Shown here: positions 10,201 through 23,200 of the stretch, one piece after another | How the letters are laid out: every line of letters begins with the position of its first letter | Numbering within the stretch: position 1 is the stretch's first letter | Source: Strix aluco | Lineage: Eukaryota > Chordata > Aves > Strigiformes > Strigidae | Length of the DNA: 64,000 nt | Reading direction: 5' to 3' | Assembly: GCF_031877795.1 (NCBI RefSeq) | Contig: NC_133971.1 | Location: forward strand, 65,656,463 to 65,720,462 | Position numbers and translations under genes: made by a program | Notes under the pieces: model-generated | What the model saw: the letters and a program-made list of their open reading frames with translations, nothing else | What the model was told of the DNA's origin: nothing | Database searches by the model: none

Positions 10201-13200
10201 GTAATATGATATGAACAAACCTGTGGCAACTTCAGTGACTAAATCTAGCATTATCATTTATTCTATTTCTCAGAGGTCATGTGAGCTGAAGGAGCTGAAC
10301 TAGTCTGAATGCTGCATAGCATCATCAGTCCTGTTTGTAACATACTGGACCTGTAAATAAAGTAATTTAGCTTCAAGTACTGGCAGTTCTTTACACTTCC
10401 TTTACAAAAGGGAAAAAAAATATTGACAATTGAAAACTAAAAATAAAGCCTGACCAACTTACAGGAAGAGCTGAGTCCTAGTACTTCCCTGCCTTAGGCA
10501 ATCTTTCCAAACTACTTCCAACTATTTAATCCTAAATCCTATGGAGTTCAGTGGGCTGTCAAATCTCTGATCTTTAGCTTTATGGGAATTTAATTACTTA
10601 AAGCACAAATTGCAACATGAATTCAGTATTAAGGCTGGTATTTTACATCTACAGAAGTTTGATGTTTTGATAACTCTAGTAGAAATGCATTAATCTTTGA
10701 GGGTAAAATATATGTTGCTTGCATGGGGTAAATCTATGGTGTAGATAGCCAGATCTCTCTAATTCTGTTGAAAGACTTCAGTAGTGAAGCTTTTATGATA
10801 ATTTTATTCAGGTTTTTAAAAGTTTAGCTTTCCTGTGACTTTCTGTCAGCAAGAATAAATCTGATGAGAGGAAAAGAGAGGAAGGGCACATCTTTATACT
10901 TTGATAAATAGCAATAAGTTTAAATAATTTGCTCTTCTTATAAGCATATATTTCCATTCCATTAGTACTTCAAAAATCTGGTTTGCATCAGATGGAGGAG
11001 TAAAAGCATCTTCCTTTCAAATTATGCTCTCCTTTTTCTCAGAGTATGTGCTTCAGCTTTCCATCTCATCTACCTGAGAGCCTATGGCTTGAGTCCAGAA
11101 TTAGTTAGGATTAAATAAACAGCTGGCAAAACTATGGTCTGTAGAAGCTGGGAGGGAGGATGGCATACTCTAGTTTAGGCCATAAAAATGGGAACAGTTT
11201 TACTGTTTCACCTGCTGCTTTATTAGCAGCAGCCCCATTCTCTGAGGTCAGTGGTTATGTGTGAAGATTGATTCAGCTGCCCCTGAACTGCCTTTTCCAG
11301 CTGAAAGACATCTCCGTAGCTGAGCATAGGAATTTTGTCATTCTGTTCTCTGTGCAGTAGAACTGTGGGAGTGAAAGCAAGCAGGCAGTGACCCATACAA
11401 TATTCTGCACTTTTTCCAGTCAGTTTGTAAAGGAAAAAATGAAAACGTCATTGCAATGCTTCCTTCCCTCTCTAAGTATGTATTTAAGATAAAAATCTTT
11501 GGTCCATTGCTGTCCACCTGCAGGTCAGCCAGCACTGATGCTTCTGTGTAGATAGTTATCAGTCCATTCATACATTTTCTGCTCAGGAGGGCTGCTGTCC
11601 TCTGCTTCAGATTTCTTCCTGACATTTGCAGCCTGAAGTCAGTTTCTTGGAGGATTTTTGGAGACCCAGCACAAAATCTGCCCTCAAAAAACAAGTGCTT
11701 TTAAGGAGAAGGAACAAACCTGCACTTTTCACAGTTAGCTGTGAAAATCTATGTCACAACACAAAGAGTATGGCTTTCAGGCTGTAATTCCTTTGGATGA
11801 GATTTCAAAGGCTAAATATACAGTAAACTTTCTGTAGCAGTTTGACCAACATGTTATACTGGATCAGCAGGGAAGAGATCTCCTATATAACAACATAGTA
11901 CTGAGAAAGGATAAAGAAGGAATTCTTACCTGGCTGGAAATAGTCCCTGAATGGATTTCCCTTTAATGTTAAGAAAATGACAGATTTTTTTTGGTCACTA
12001 GTATTTAGTTATGCATGTGGTCTCCTCAGTAAATTTCCTCTGAACATGCTTAGTGGAAATACAAGAAGACAAGTGGTCTCACTGGACCCTGCAGTGTTGT
12101 CCAAGAGTAGCTGAGGTGAGCCTGGCCCCTGTGAAACAGATAAATGAAATGTGAAATGAATGAGCATATGAATGAGGATGAGAGCATTAAAATTCATACA
12201 AGGAAGAGCAAATTAAATAAAGGGATATTAAGGACAGCTTTTGCACTAGTGAAATAATAATGTCAATGTACTAAATGGTTCTTCCAACAATTTTCCACTG
12301 TAAATAAACGTTATGTTTTCATTGTTTAGTTATAGTCTGCAGTGCAAACTGGAGGTGAAAGGAAGACTGATTCTATATGGAGTGAAGAGAAAAAGGGGAT
12401 TGAATAGAGAAATCATAAAGGCAAAGCATTTATTTAATTTGCTCCTGATTAGTCTTCATTGCAGTCATAATTAGGACTGCAGCATGTGCAGTAAGTAACT
12501 GAACAGAAAGATTTAGGGTCAATTATATGTTTTGCAGCTATTTTTCTGTATGATTTTGCCTTAGTTTTTGCTTTATTTCAGTTGCATTCAGTGGGACTTA
12601 GATAAATAAATACTCAGCTGCAATGACTTACAGAGACTTCTGTCTGTATTTTTATTCCTTATGGAGAATGAAGGAAGATAATTTCCCCTATAAGGGAACC
12701 ATAAAACTCTTAAATGTTATAATGAGGAGGATCATATAAGAACTTCAAATTGTACCCCTACTACTTTCTGATAACATTGTAGATATGCACACATTAGGTA
12801 GTAAGGTTACAGCTTCTCACAGCTTCATCAAAATATGGAATGAAATAGATTATAAGCATGTTAGGTATGAGAAAATGAAACATGGCAACTTAATGACAGA
12901 CTAACAATACGAATACTTTCTTAAAAAGAAAAGAAAAAAGGACTAGAAATCGTGAGGTTCATTTTGCAGTGCCTCTAGTGTGTGTTTAGAGAATAAGCCA
13001 TGGAGAAAGGCCTCAGCCGGGCAGAACTGTGGCAGGTATGCTCTTCAGTAATGCTTTGCTTTAGCTACTGTGTGAAAGACAGAATTTTGGAGATTTATGG
13101 CCCCAAGGACGAAAGACCTGAGACAGAGTTGTAAACAGTGTATTACCTGCCTTTGTCAGATGGGAAATGTGTTATGATGCACCAGTTACATCAAATGACG

Positions 13201-13582
13201 AATCACACTTCAGATGCTGTTTGATGTACTTCCCATTCCCCTACAACAGATTCATAGTGTGAAATTCTGCTTTAAGATGCACATTGGGATTTCTCTCACT
13301 ATTTTTTTAATCACGTTTCAATGAATGTTTGAAACTTCAAACACTTAAAATGGAGAAAAAGCATGCAAATGCTGACACATGCATTCTATCCTCATTTCAG
13401 GGCAGAAGATCCCAAATACACAAGAGAAAAGGAGTGCAAACCCCCCCTCCTCAAAAACAGGCAACAAAGTATACAACATCGTTTCTGTGATGAAGACATC
13501 CAGTAAACCTTGCTGCAGATTTCATCACCTTGTTCTTGTACAATTCCGTTTATTTAAAACTTATTTTTCTAGCAGATGAAGT
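7210..13582. other. 6.4-kb AT-rich stretch with no gene seen
   Basis: No recognisable gene or repeat. The longest frames (7458-7790 minus, 11338-11694 minus) have no recognisable motifs and no splice-site frame. Scattered donor-like GTAAG hexamers exist on both strands at the rate expected by chance. It could be an intron of an unseen gene or intergenic. Confidence 0.45.
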
Positions 13583-14895
13583 AGAATCATAGAATCATAG
13601 AATGGTTTGGGTTCAAGGGACCTCAAAGATCGTCTAGTTCCAACCCTCCTGCCATGGGCAGGGACACCTCCCACTAGATCAGGTGGCTCAAGGCTCCATC
13701 CAACCTGGCTCTGAACACTTCCAGGGATGGAGCATCCACAGCCTCCTTGGGCAACCTGTTCCAGTGCCTCACCACCCTCACAGTAAAAAACTTCTTCCTT
13801 ATATTTAGTCTAAACCTCCCCTCCCTCAACTTCCACCCATTACCCCTCATCCTATCATTACAGTCCCTTGTAAAAAGTCCCTCCCCAGCCTTCTTGTAGG
13901 CGCCCTTCAGGTACTGGAAGGCCACTATAAGGTCTCCCTGGAGCCTTCTCTTTTCCAGGCTGAACAAGCCCAACTCTCTCAGCCTGTCCTCATAGGAGAG
14001 GTGTTCCAGTCCTCTGATCATCTTGGTAGCCCTCCTCTGGACTCGTTCTAACAGTTCTATATCCTTCTTGTACTGGGGGCTCCACACCTGGACACAGTAT
14101 TCCAGGTGGGGTCTCACGAGAGCCGAGTAGAGGGGCAGAATCACCTCCCTCGACCTACTGACCATACTTCTTTTGATGCAGCCCAGATTCTGGTTGGCTT
14201 TTTGGGCTGCAAATGCACACTGTTGGCTCATGTTGATCTTATCATCCACCAACATGCCCACATCCTTCTCCCCAGGACTGTTCTCAATCCACTCATTACC
14301 CAGCCTGTATCTGTGTTTGGGATTGCCCCAGCCCAGGTGTAGGACCTTACACTTGGCCTTGTTAAACTTCATGAGGTTGGCCTGGGCCCACCTCTCCAGC
14401 CTGTCCAGGTCCCTCTGGATGACACATCCCTTCCCTCCAGCGTGTCAACCACACCACACAGCTTGATGTCATCAGCAAACTTGCTGAGGGTGCACTCAAC
14501 CCCACTATCCATATCGCCAACAAAGATATTAAACTGTACTGGTCCCACCACCGATCCTTGAGAGACACCACTTGTCACTGGTCTCCACTTGGACATTGAA
14601 CCATTGACCGCAACCCTCTGAGTGCGGCCTTCCAACCAATTCCTTATCCACCGAGTGGTCCATCCATCAAATCCATGTCTTTCCAACTAGGAGACCAGGA
14701 TGTCATGCAGGACAGTGTCAAAGGCCTTGTACAAGTCCAGGTAAATGCCATCATTTGCTCTTCCCTTGTCTATTGATGCTGTCACTCCATCATAGAAGGC
14801 CACCAAATTTGTCAGGCAGGATTTTCCCTTGGTGAAGCCATGTTAGTTGCCACCAATCACCTTCACATTATCCATGTGCCCTAGCAGAGCCTCGT
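13583..14895 (-). mobile_element. CR1 LINE, 5'-truncated, with RT C-terminal half
   Basis: The minus-strand element ends at 13583 with the CR1 tail (repeated ATAGAATC on the plus strand). It starts within the RT domain near 14895 ([24 protein letters not shown]). Motif B ([11 protein letters not shown]), the catalytic FADD box ([10 protein letters not shown]) and the C-terminal region ([20 protein letters not shown]) are readable. One frame covers 13674-14372, and an upstream frame (14369-14686) is offset by a single frameshift near 14,440. In-frame stops also occur upstream (for example at the CAACATGG-equivalent site). It is not a functional element. Confidence 0.92.
13674..14686 (-). pseudogene. 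CR1 reverse transcriptase remnant (fingers/palm end to C-terminus)
   Basis: The CR1 ORF2 product reverse-transcribes its own RNA at a nicked target. This copy keeps palm motif B and the FADD catalytic pair (motif C) in the frame 14369-14686. The thumb and C-terminal part is a 232-codon open frame (13674-14372) ending [14 protein letters not shown]. The two are joined by a frameshift near 14,440. The endonuclease and ORF1 are absent through 5' truncation. The long open C-terminal frame suggests moderate age rather than selection. Confidence 0.85.
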
Positions 14896-15261
14896 AGTTA
14901 CATAAGTAGTTACCTAAGTAATTCAAATATACAGTAACTCAAACCACAGAAGTTAAGTCAGGTGATTTCTCAGGGGTTTCTCCTAAGTGCCATTTCCTGT
15001 ACTCCATGTCAAAGAAAGAAAAGGAATAGGGAAAGCTGAAACTGTAAAGAAATAAAAAAGTACAAAAGCATCTGAACAGAACTCCTTGTAACATCTGGCA
15101 CAGTTTTGAAACTGAAATCTCATTGAATCCTAGAAAAACAACCTCTAGTAATGGGACTCTGTAAATTTTAGCAAGACAAAAAGAAATATTAAGAATTTTC
15201 TTATTTTATAATAACTGATTATGTTATTTCATAATTATAACTGATTGTGTTATTTTATGTT
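14896..15261. other. Spacer between head-to-head CR1 copies
   Basis: AT-rich sequence without CR1 similarity. It contains an imperfect direct repeat of about 20 bp (ATAACTGATTATGTTATTT near 15212 and ATAACTGATTGTGTTATTT near 15238) immediately before the plus-strand CR1. No gene was seen. Confidence 0.55.
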
Positions 15262-16120
15262 ACCAAGCTGTGTGGTGTGGCTGACACGCTGGAGGGAAGG
15301 GATGTGCCAGCCAGAGGGACCTTGACAGGCTGGAGAGGTGGGCCTGTGCAAACCTCATGAAGTTCAACAAGGCCAAGTGCAAGGTCCTGCACATGGTTCA
15401 GGGCAATCCCAAGCACAAATACAGGCTGGGCGATGAGTGGATTGAGAGCAGCCCTGCAGAGAAGGACTTGGGGGTGTCAGTGGGTGGAAAGCTGACTCTG
15501 AGCCAGCAATGTGCATTCGCAGCCCAGAAAGCCAACTGTATCCTGGGTTACATCCAGAGAAGTGTGTCCAGCAGGTTGAGGGAGGTGATTCTCCCCCTCT
15601 ACTCTGCTCTTGTGAGACCCCACCTGGAGTACTGTGTACAGCTCTGGGGCCCCAACATAAGAAGGACACAGACCTGCTTGAGCATGTCCAGAGGAGTGTC
15701 ACAGCGGTTGTCAGGGTGCTGGCACACCTCCCTCATGAGGACAGGCTGAGAGAGTTGGGGTTGTTCAGCTCTGGGGAGACCTTATAGTGGCCTTCCATTA
15801 CTTAAAGGGGGACTACAGGAAAGATGTGGAGGGACTCTTTTGTCAGGGAGTACAGTGATGAGTGGTAACAGTTTTAAACTGAAAGAGGGTAGATTTAGAT
15901 GAGATATAAGGAAGAAATTCTTTACTGGAGAGTGGTGAGACACTGGAACAGGTTGCTCAGAGAAGTTGTAGCTGGCCCCTCCCTGGAAGTGTTCAAGGCC
16001 AGGTTGGACAGGGCTTTGAGCAACCTGGTCTAGTGGAAGGTGTCCCTGCCCATGGCAGGGGAGCTGGAACTAGATCAACTTAAAGGTCCCTTCCAACCCA
16101 AACCATTTTATGATTCTATG
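15262..16120 (+). mobile_element. CR1 LINE, 3' end copy
   Basis: Starts within the [18 protein letters not shown] region of ORF2 (AAGCTGTGTGGTGTGG) and runs to the CR1 tail ATTTTATGATTCTATG at 16105-16120. A 130-codon frame (15357-15749) shows [20 protein letters not shown] and [13 protein letters not shown] before a frameshift moves the rest to another frame. It belongs to the same subfamily as the minus copy at 13583-14895. The two lie 5' end to 5' end and form a large inverted repeat. Confidence 0.92.
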
Positions 16121-19100
16121 TTTATTTAGAGGACTGTTTCATACTTGGAAATCACTAAGGGTTACTAAACAGAGGTGCAAGAAGGTACCATAATATTTAT
16201 TAAAACAGATCAAGAAAGAATGTTTTATATCCATTCTAATGTGAAGTTAGGAATAAACTAAGATTAGCTAAACAGTAATCTCCAAGGAAGGATCCATATA
16301 CATAAGGAAATTAAGAGGAATAAACTGTGGTTCTGGCTGGTGTAAAATAGCACACTTTGGCAATATGATTACCCTTCAAATGTATGCCCTCAGAAGGTAT
16401 GGTAAGGCTGCAATGGTTTGACAGCCTGCAATGGACTAAGAGGAAGTGGGGAAAATATAGGCTTAATATCAAGAAAAGCATGAAGTGCAGTTCTCACTGA
16501 TGTCAGTTAGGCTCTGCTCAGTGTCTTCTCTTAGTGAAGTATTGCCTTCAGGAAAGTAGACACCCTTTTTGTTAGGGTGTTTGAAGTCTTACCTCCCACA
16601 ATACTAAAGCATACGCGGTAGATACATTAGAATGAGTAGGAATGAGGACTCAGCTGGGTGCTGGGAAAATAATGAGTTGTGCCAGCTATATTATATGTAT
16701 GTTAAAGTAATTTAGAAGCAATGTGCTCGAACCACACCAAAGGCAGCAGAAGCTGAAAGGGAAGGAGATTGTTATGCCTCCTCCATTGCTTACCAGAAAA
16801 TTAGGAGACAAGGAGAGAAATAGTACAAAAAAAGATGTTGTGCTGCACTTGGTTCAGTGGCAGTATACCCCTCTGTGGCTCATGGTCTCTATGGCAGGAA
16901 GTCTTCCTGCTAGGTGTTTTAGGATGAAAATTGTATGAGCTGCTGGTCTGCTTTTTTTGTCTTAATAGTATATGTATGAACACTGCACATTTGACTTCTC
17001 CTGGTCGTGCCCTTCAGGAACTATCTGCAGAGCCAGTTTCACCAATGTTGTTAAGTACTAACTGTTAACAATTAGTATGGGTTGTTTAATCCTTAGCCAG
17101 CAGATGGGTTCTGAATATTCTACCCCTGAAAAAAAATCATCTAGAAATAATTTGTAGGGGCTCTGCTGATATTTCCATCAAGTTAAACGTGAGGAAACTC
17201 AATCCCACTTGAATTAGTGGAAGCACTCTGCATGTTTCGGGTTCCTTTAACAGCTATTCTAGGGTTGTGAGAGGGTTTCTTGTAAGTCTGAAATTCTAGT
17301 TCTGCTTACCTACATAGTATTGGCCCACAGCAAACTCTGACCTGGGTACAATAAACAGATCAGTCTTAGCCTGGGTACAGAAAAATGCCTTTTTTCTCTA
17401 TCTGTTCTTTCTGTTTGCCACTGTCTGTCTTGGCCTTCTTCCCTCAAGACTTCTGTCATTCTCTTCCTGTCTGAGAATCAAAATGCTCCTTTTTTGTTAA
17501 TATACAGGGACTGATGCTAACTGTGTGCCAGATATCTCAGATGTTTCCTTTTGAGAGGTTGATGTTTTTTTCTGCCCCTGCTGAACTGCAAGAAGAGTTA
17601 ACAGCAGCCTGTTGTGTGCCAGATAGCTTCATATGCAACATGTAAAATCATTGTGGATATCCCGAGTCCATTAAAACCAGAAAGGCCAGTGCTTCTTGTT
17701 GCCTTATCTTTAACCATCAATCTCACAACAAGGAAGTAGAAAGGTGCTGTGTGGAAATACAGGTTTAAAACCCCTGGGTGTGTAGCCCTCATCCCCACCA
17801 TTATTGCTGCAGCAATGGGAGAGGACTTTCAGTAAGGAATGTCTTACCTCCTTAAAGCATGACCTTATATGAGAATTCCAGCTATGGCATAGAATTTGAT
17901 CTGGTCAGCATTTGAGCAGATACATGTTCCTGCTTATATAAACAGACCAATTAAATGCAGTGCTTAAATGCTTGCAGAACTGGCAGCATGTTTTATAACA
18001 ACAGTTTGCCAAGGAAATAAGGAACTTGGGAGTAAATCTTTCCTGCCTTGTGCACAGAAACAATCTCATTGAATTCACCTCTGTGTGTAAACCAAGCAGG
18101 ATGTATCATAATCTTCAAAGTGTGCCAAGCTCTTGTTTACACTGGGACCCACTGAGTAAGTAGTAGCCTGAAAACAATACAGAAATCAATAGAAAGAATG
18201 TGTAACCACCACTCATTTAATTTCTGGAGCATTTTAAATTTTTACCCTGAAGAATATCTGTATAGATCTTCACAATAGTGACTGATTCCTTTCCAAAGAA
18301 AGTAGCTTTGTGGGTCATATCTTGTGTGTTCTGTCTCTACTGACAATAGCTGTTATCTAAGAAGTTATCTAGTAGAGTTAAGTAGAGGGAGAGAAAGAGA
18401 GAGAGTATGGGAACAGTCCAAAAAGATGCAGTCACAGAACCATCTGCAGAGAGCACAAGCAGAGCCTTCTTCAGACCTTCTAACCTGCACTTGCACATGG
18501 CATTTTGGTATGGAGCAACAAAATTGTCAAAGAAACTCAACAAATGTTCACACTACTCAGTACTTGCACAGCTGTGCCACTGTGAACACGATGCTTCAAA
18601 AAGCCAAGTTATATGCTGTTTCAAGTGTTTTAACATCCTTGTTTTGTAAAGCTCATCTTTATGCCTTCACATATGGTACATTAATGTTTTAACAGATATT
18701 ACCTGTCTTAAGAAATAATTTGATCAATGTGTTTGATTTTTTGAACAGTACATTTGACGTAATGAAGTATTCTAGTTTTCCGTCCATCTGTGTACCTGAA
18801 TATCGTCAGATAACCTTAGATGAACACCCAAACATCAAACACAAACACCAACACACAAGTGTTTTATGGCTTTTGTCTGTGCTCTAGGCTCATTTATTGT
18901 ATGTAATAATGTGTCCTTGCAGGAAAAACAGTAAAACAGAGGCATGAATGGAGAATTGATCCTTGGAATTCTAATTAAAAACCCAATTCCATATTTTAGA
19001 ATTGCTTTCTCAAAGTTCCAAATGGCAGACTGTATTCTGGCCAATTTGCAGCAGACCATAAGGAGCCCTATCTCCTGTCCCACGGATGAAACCAGGTGAG

Positions 19101-19834
19101 GATGGGTCCTTTGCGCAGAGCAGCTCCGGGAGCACTGCTCCGAGAAGTGCATGACATGGTGGCAGGGAGGGCTAGTTGTGCCCACGCTCAGCCCACAGCT
19201 GCCGTTACTGGCATTTAGGAGTGTGTTGTGCAGGAATTGGCAGTGCTGCACTTTTCAGTGTCCTTACCTTGTACAGTCATCCTCAGCCCCAACACTAGTT
19301 ACAGCTTCAATATGCCAAATATTGCTGCTGCCTTGATAGCCTTTCCCATAATGTAACAGGCAGGACTGAATCTTCCTAACATCGTCTAGCACCTTGGTCA
19401 TCAGAGCATGGCAGAGGCAAGGAGGCTGCAGACTGGCCCCTAGCCTTCTTAAACAGGGGTGGTTAGCAATGACCAGCCCTCTGTATGGCAGTTCTCAGTG
19501 TCTGAGCATGAACTGAGGGACAAAGGTATTGGGGAAGACATGGGAAATGACAGCAGGTTTGTGGGAGACAGACACCACCCCAAGACGAAGAACTGGGTAA
19601 GGCAAAATTGCAGAGGATTTCTGAAAAGATCAAAATGCTTCTCAACAGCTCCTTCCAGACCGCTGGAAATCCACAGTGGTTTTGTAATTCCCTTCAGTGG
19701 CGTAACAGCTTCCTGCTTGGCTTTTCTTTGTCAGTTAAGCCAGCTGAGTGCAGCAACCTGAGGATCAGTTAGGAAAAGAGGATTACATGATGATACTGAC
19801 CACAGAAACTCTTCTTATTTCTTTTCTCCTTTAG

Positions 19835-20009
19835 CCAAGGAACTTGGCGTGATCCAACACCCCCTGGGCCAATGCAGCCCTCTCTCATTGCCCAAATCTA
19901 TCAGCAGCAGATACTGCCCATAGCTGAACTGTTTGCCAGGCACATGCAATTCAGGAAGCCCAGATTTGTCTCTGCTGTTGCATTAGGTGTTGACAAGTAT
20001 TGTTCTTAA
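19835..20009 (+). CDS. Candidate 3'-terminal coding exon, unidentified
   Basis: A good 3' splice site (pyrimidine-rich CTTCTTATTTCTTTTCTCCTTTAG, AG at 19833-19834) is followed by one base and 57 open codons, ending in TAA at 20007-20009. The peptide opens QGTWRDPTPPGPMQPSLIAQ and is proline- and glutamine-rich at the start. An AATAAA lies about 250 nt after the stop (20259-20264), with a GT-rich stretch just beyond, as at real cleavage sites. I do not recognise the protein, and no upstream exon could be paired with it. Chance is a serious alternative: comparable short open frames occur elsewhere in the window. Confidence 0.25.
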
Positions 20010-20258
20010 GTTGCAAGTGTTGTGTAACTATGTGGATTATTATGTTTGCATTTTGAAGCCAGCATATAGGCTAAGCACTAGGTGCAGTCATTTCCCTGAA
20101 GATTTCTTCATTATTCTTTCCTGATAGGAACAGTACTTCAGACTAGAAGCTATTTTAGGGAAGGGGACATGGGTCTCTTTTCTTTCATTTTCAAGATTTT
20201 TGTGCTGGAGACAAACTGTCAAAGGAGTTGACTGTATTGTACTTTGAATGTCAATAAC

Positions 20259-20264
20259 AATAAA
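20259..20264 (+). terminator. Candidate poly(A) signal AATAAA
   Basis: AATAAA followed within 20 nt by GTGTGTCTGTTAG, a GU-rich downstream element. It would end the candidate exon that starts at 19835. AATAAA is common by chance in AT-rich DNA. Confidence 0.3.
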
Positions 20265-23200
20265 CTAAGCAACAGAAAGTGTGTCTGTTAGTCTTGCATG
20301 TCACAGTTGCATTTCACAGTTGCAGAATGGGGTACTTCAAAGGAAGAATTTTTATCCTAGTCTCTGTTTGGTAGGCCAGGTATTGAGGGTAGAGCTACAG
20401 TTACTAAATGGACAAAGAAAGTGACAAGAAACTATGTGTAAGGTCTCAGGTGGTCTATTGAATTTCATTACTCAGTGATATTTGACTGCTTCTTCATATT
20501 CTCCAAAATGATTAATTTAGTGGTTCAGACCAAACTCTGCAAAGCCAAAAGCTGCTGTTTAAGTTAATAATGATTACAAATATTTATCAGTTTTAACAGT
20601 AGTGAAAGCAAATGCCAGCGGAAAGAGGCATTTTAAATGCCAAGAAGAGATTATAAATTAGTTTAAAACATAATGCAACAAAAGTAGAAATGGAGCTGGG
20701 TACAACAAAAACGACCTAGCTGCTCGACCTAACACCAGAGTTTTATTTTAGGACATGTGTGTATATTTTGTTAACAGAGACATATAAACTGAGATTGAGG
20801 TATGAAATAGAAACAGGAACGAAGGAGAGATTTAATGAAAAAAAGCCCAGAGACAGCCAGAAAGAGACCAAGAGCTGCAGGAAGAGAAAACCGTGACATG
20901 AGTGTAGCAGCAATGTGGAGGGTGAGGCTGAATTCCTGGAGGGGAGCTAGCTCGCACTTGACTGGGAGGTCAGAACACCAGCCTTGAGCTAAATGTAATG
21001 AAGAAGGTCAACAAAGTCAGGTTTATGCCCAGGGAGAACAGCTTTAAGACCTGCTTTATAGATTAAATGGCAGCAGGGAACCAAAGGGAAAGAAGTTTCA
21101 GTAATCATTGTAGTAGATTGTGGGAATTTATACTCATAGTCTGGTTATCAGAACAGCAGAAAGAGAGCAGGTCTTAAAATCTTATGTAGAAAAAATACTT
21201 TGTGTGTTGCTCGTTCTTCATATTCTGGTTGTAGCAATGGGTAAGGGTTTAGGATGAAATCTCTCTGGCCATGCTAGGGTAGAAAGGGTTGTGACATAGA
21301 ACTGTTTTGAATAGAAAGCAGGAAATTAATCTCTGATTGAGATGTTTCTTATCACTTTTGTCCTACTTTGAAGTTCTTGTATCCAAAATATTTTCCCTGC
21401 ACAAAATTGTTTTCATAGTAATAACTCTCCTTCCTTCCTCCCTTCTTGAAATTAGCTGTTGCATATTCTTTTGCATATACTGTCTGAAGAAAACATCTGG
21501 AGCTGAGGCAGGAGCAAGGTATCCACGTCAGAGTCTGGAGGGTCCATCTGTGTGGCAGCATGTGGGCACCAGGGAGTGTAATGAAACCTGCCCACACTGC
21601 CTGGTCCAGAATGAAAAAGAGGTCAGATGCCACTGAGCTGCCAGATGTCTGGCTGAGTGGGGGGATGAATGTTGGCTGTGTGTCCACAACGCATTAATGG
21701 CCCATGCATTAATGGTAGCTGAGGGTAAAAAATAGACTCAGCGGAAAGGACTAGAGCTGGTTGTAGTTCCCAAAGGCAGAGGAAGCAGGATTGCTAGCCA
21801 GAGAGCCACAGTCAGGTTGTGCTCTCCAGGTGACACCACAGCTGTATGCATTTCAGAGTTACTATGTCTCTCTTTTGTCTTCTGCATTTAGCTGCAGGAA
21901 CAGGACCACTATAAAACTTAGCAGTGATGGGAGTGCATTTGCATCCACAGCACACAAGCAGCAGGGCGATGAGTGTGCACTTCATACAGAGGCTGTACAG
22001 GATAAGAGATTCCTTTGTTCTTTGCTACAGTACCCTGCACAATGTCAGGGGCAAAGTGGTGAGATGAGGTGGGAGCAGGTCCATGGAAGAAGTGAATATG
22101 AGTGATCAGCAGTTACGCACATAACCACAACACACAAGAGGACACTTCTTAAACTGGAACAGAATGTGCAACACAAGTAGCCAAGAAGCAGAATAACACC
22201 TGTTCACAGCTGGCTACAAGCTTTGAAAGCAGACCAGGTGAAAAAATTGTTATGGTGGCATTACACAGTTTCCTTGGGAGAAAGTATCTCCTTATTAGAG
22301 GAATCAAGAGCTTGGCCCTCAGGGGCACAGGGATAAGGCTACCTGTTTAAAACCCCTGTTTTTCAGTACACACTCCAGGACCTGCTCATGCACCTTGTGG
22401 CCTGCTCTGCACAACTGATGTGGAGACATATCAGCAGAGGTAGTTCTCATCCCTTATCTTTAAATGAATTTGCCCAGAAAGAGAAGGCTGCATGGAATGA
22501 CACTTTTTTTCCACTAGTTTGGTGAGAAGAAAATGCCTCCCTTTGCCACTTTACCTGGCCTTCCCCTGACATGTCAGCAGATCTGAGATCTAGATGAAAG
22601 GTCTGGAGGAAAGACAAAGGTCTGGGACTTGGGGTAATGTTGTGGAGGTCAAGTCATTTTTCACAGTGTATATCTGAGATGAATATAACAGTACTGTTGG
22701 GGGAGAAATGTCCTGCTCATAATTCTCATGAGGCTTAAGTGCTTGAGGTCATGTCCCTGTTACTTTTGTATATCTTTGTACAAAGAACTGTACCTTGTCT
22801 TACTGCTTTTTTAATCCCCCATTTTAGTACCCTTTTCCCTTATATGAGGACACTGCTACCTATGTGTGTAATTTGCATGTGTGTATATGCACTCACAAAC
22901 ACATTTTATAGATAAAAAGTCTTGATAAAAACAGTATTGCCATCTGGTCATATATTAGGCTTGATAAGGTTACTTTCAAGGGTTTTTTACAGTGAAGCAG
23001 TAGTATTTTTAGGGCTTATGACTGGAATAAAAAATCTGGGAGCTGAAGAATACATCTGCAGTGACCCAATACTGTTCTAATTTTTCTGCTACTCACAGCA
23101 GGAATTTTTGTTAGAAATCACCCCTTAAAGTTGATTCAGTGAGATACAGTGCAGTACTACAATTCTCTGGTGAATTACATACATCCTCACTGTGCTACAA

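Noticed and set aside
11338..11694. 118-codon minus frame
   Set aside because: No motif, no splice framing, no nearby promoter. This length is expected by chance in 64 kb.
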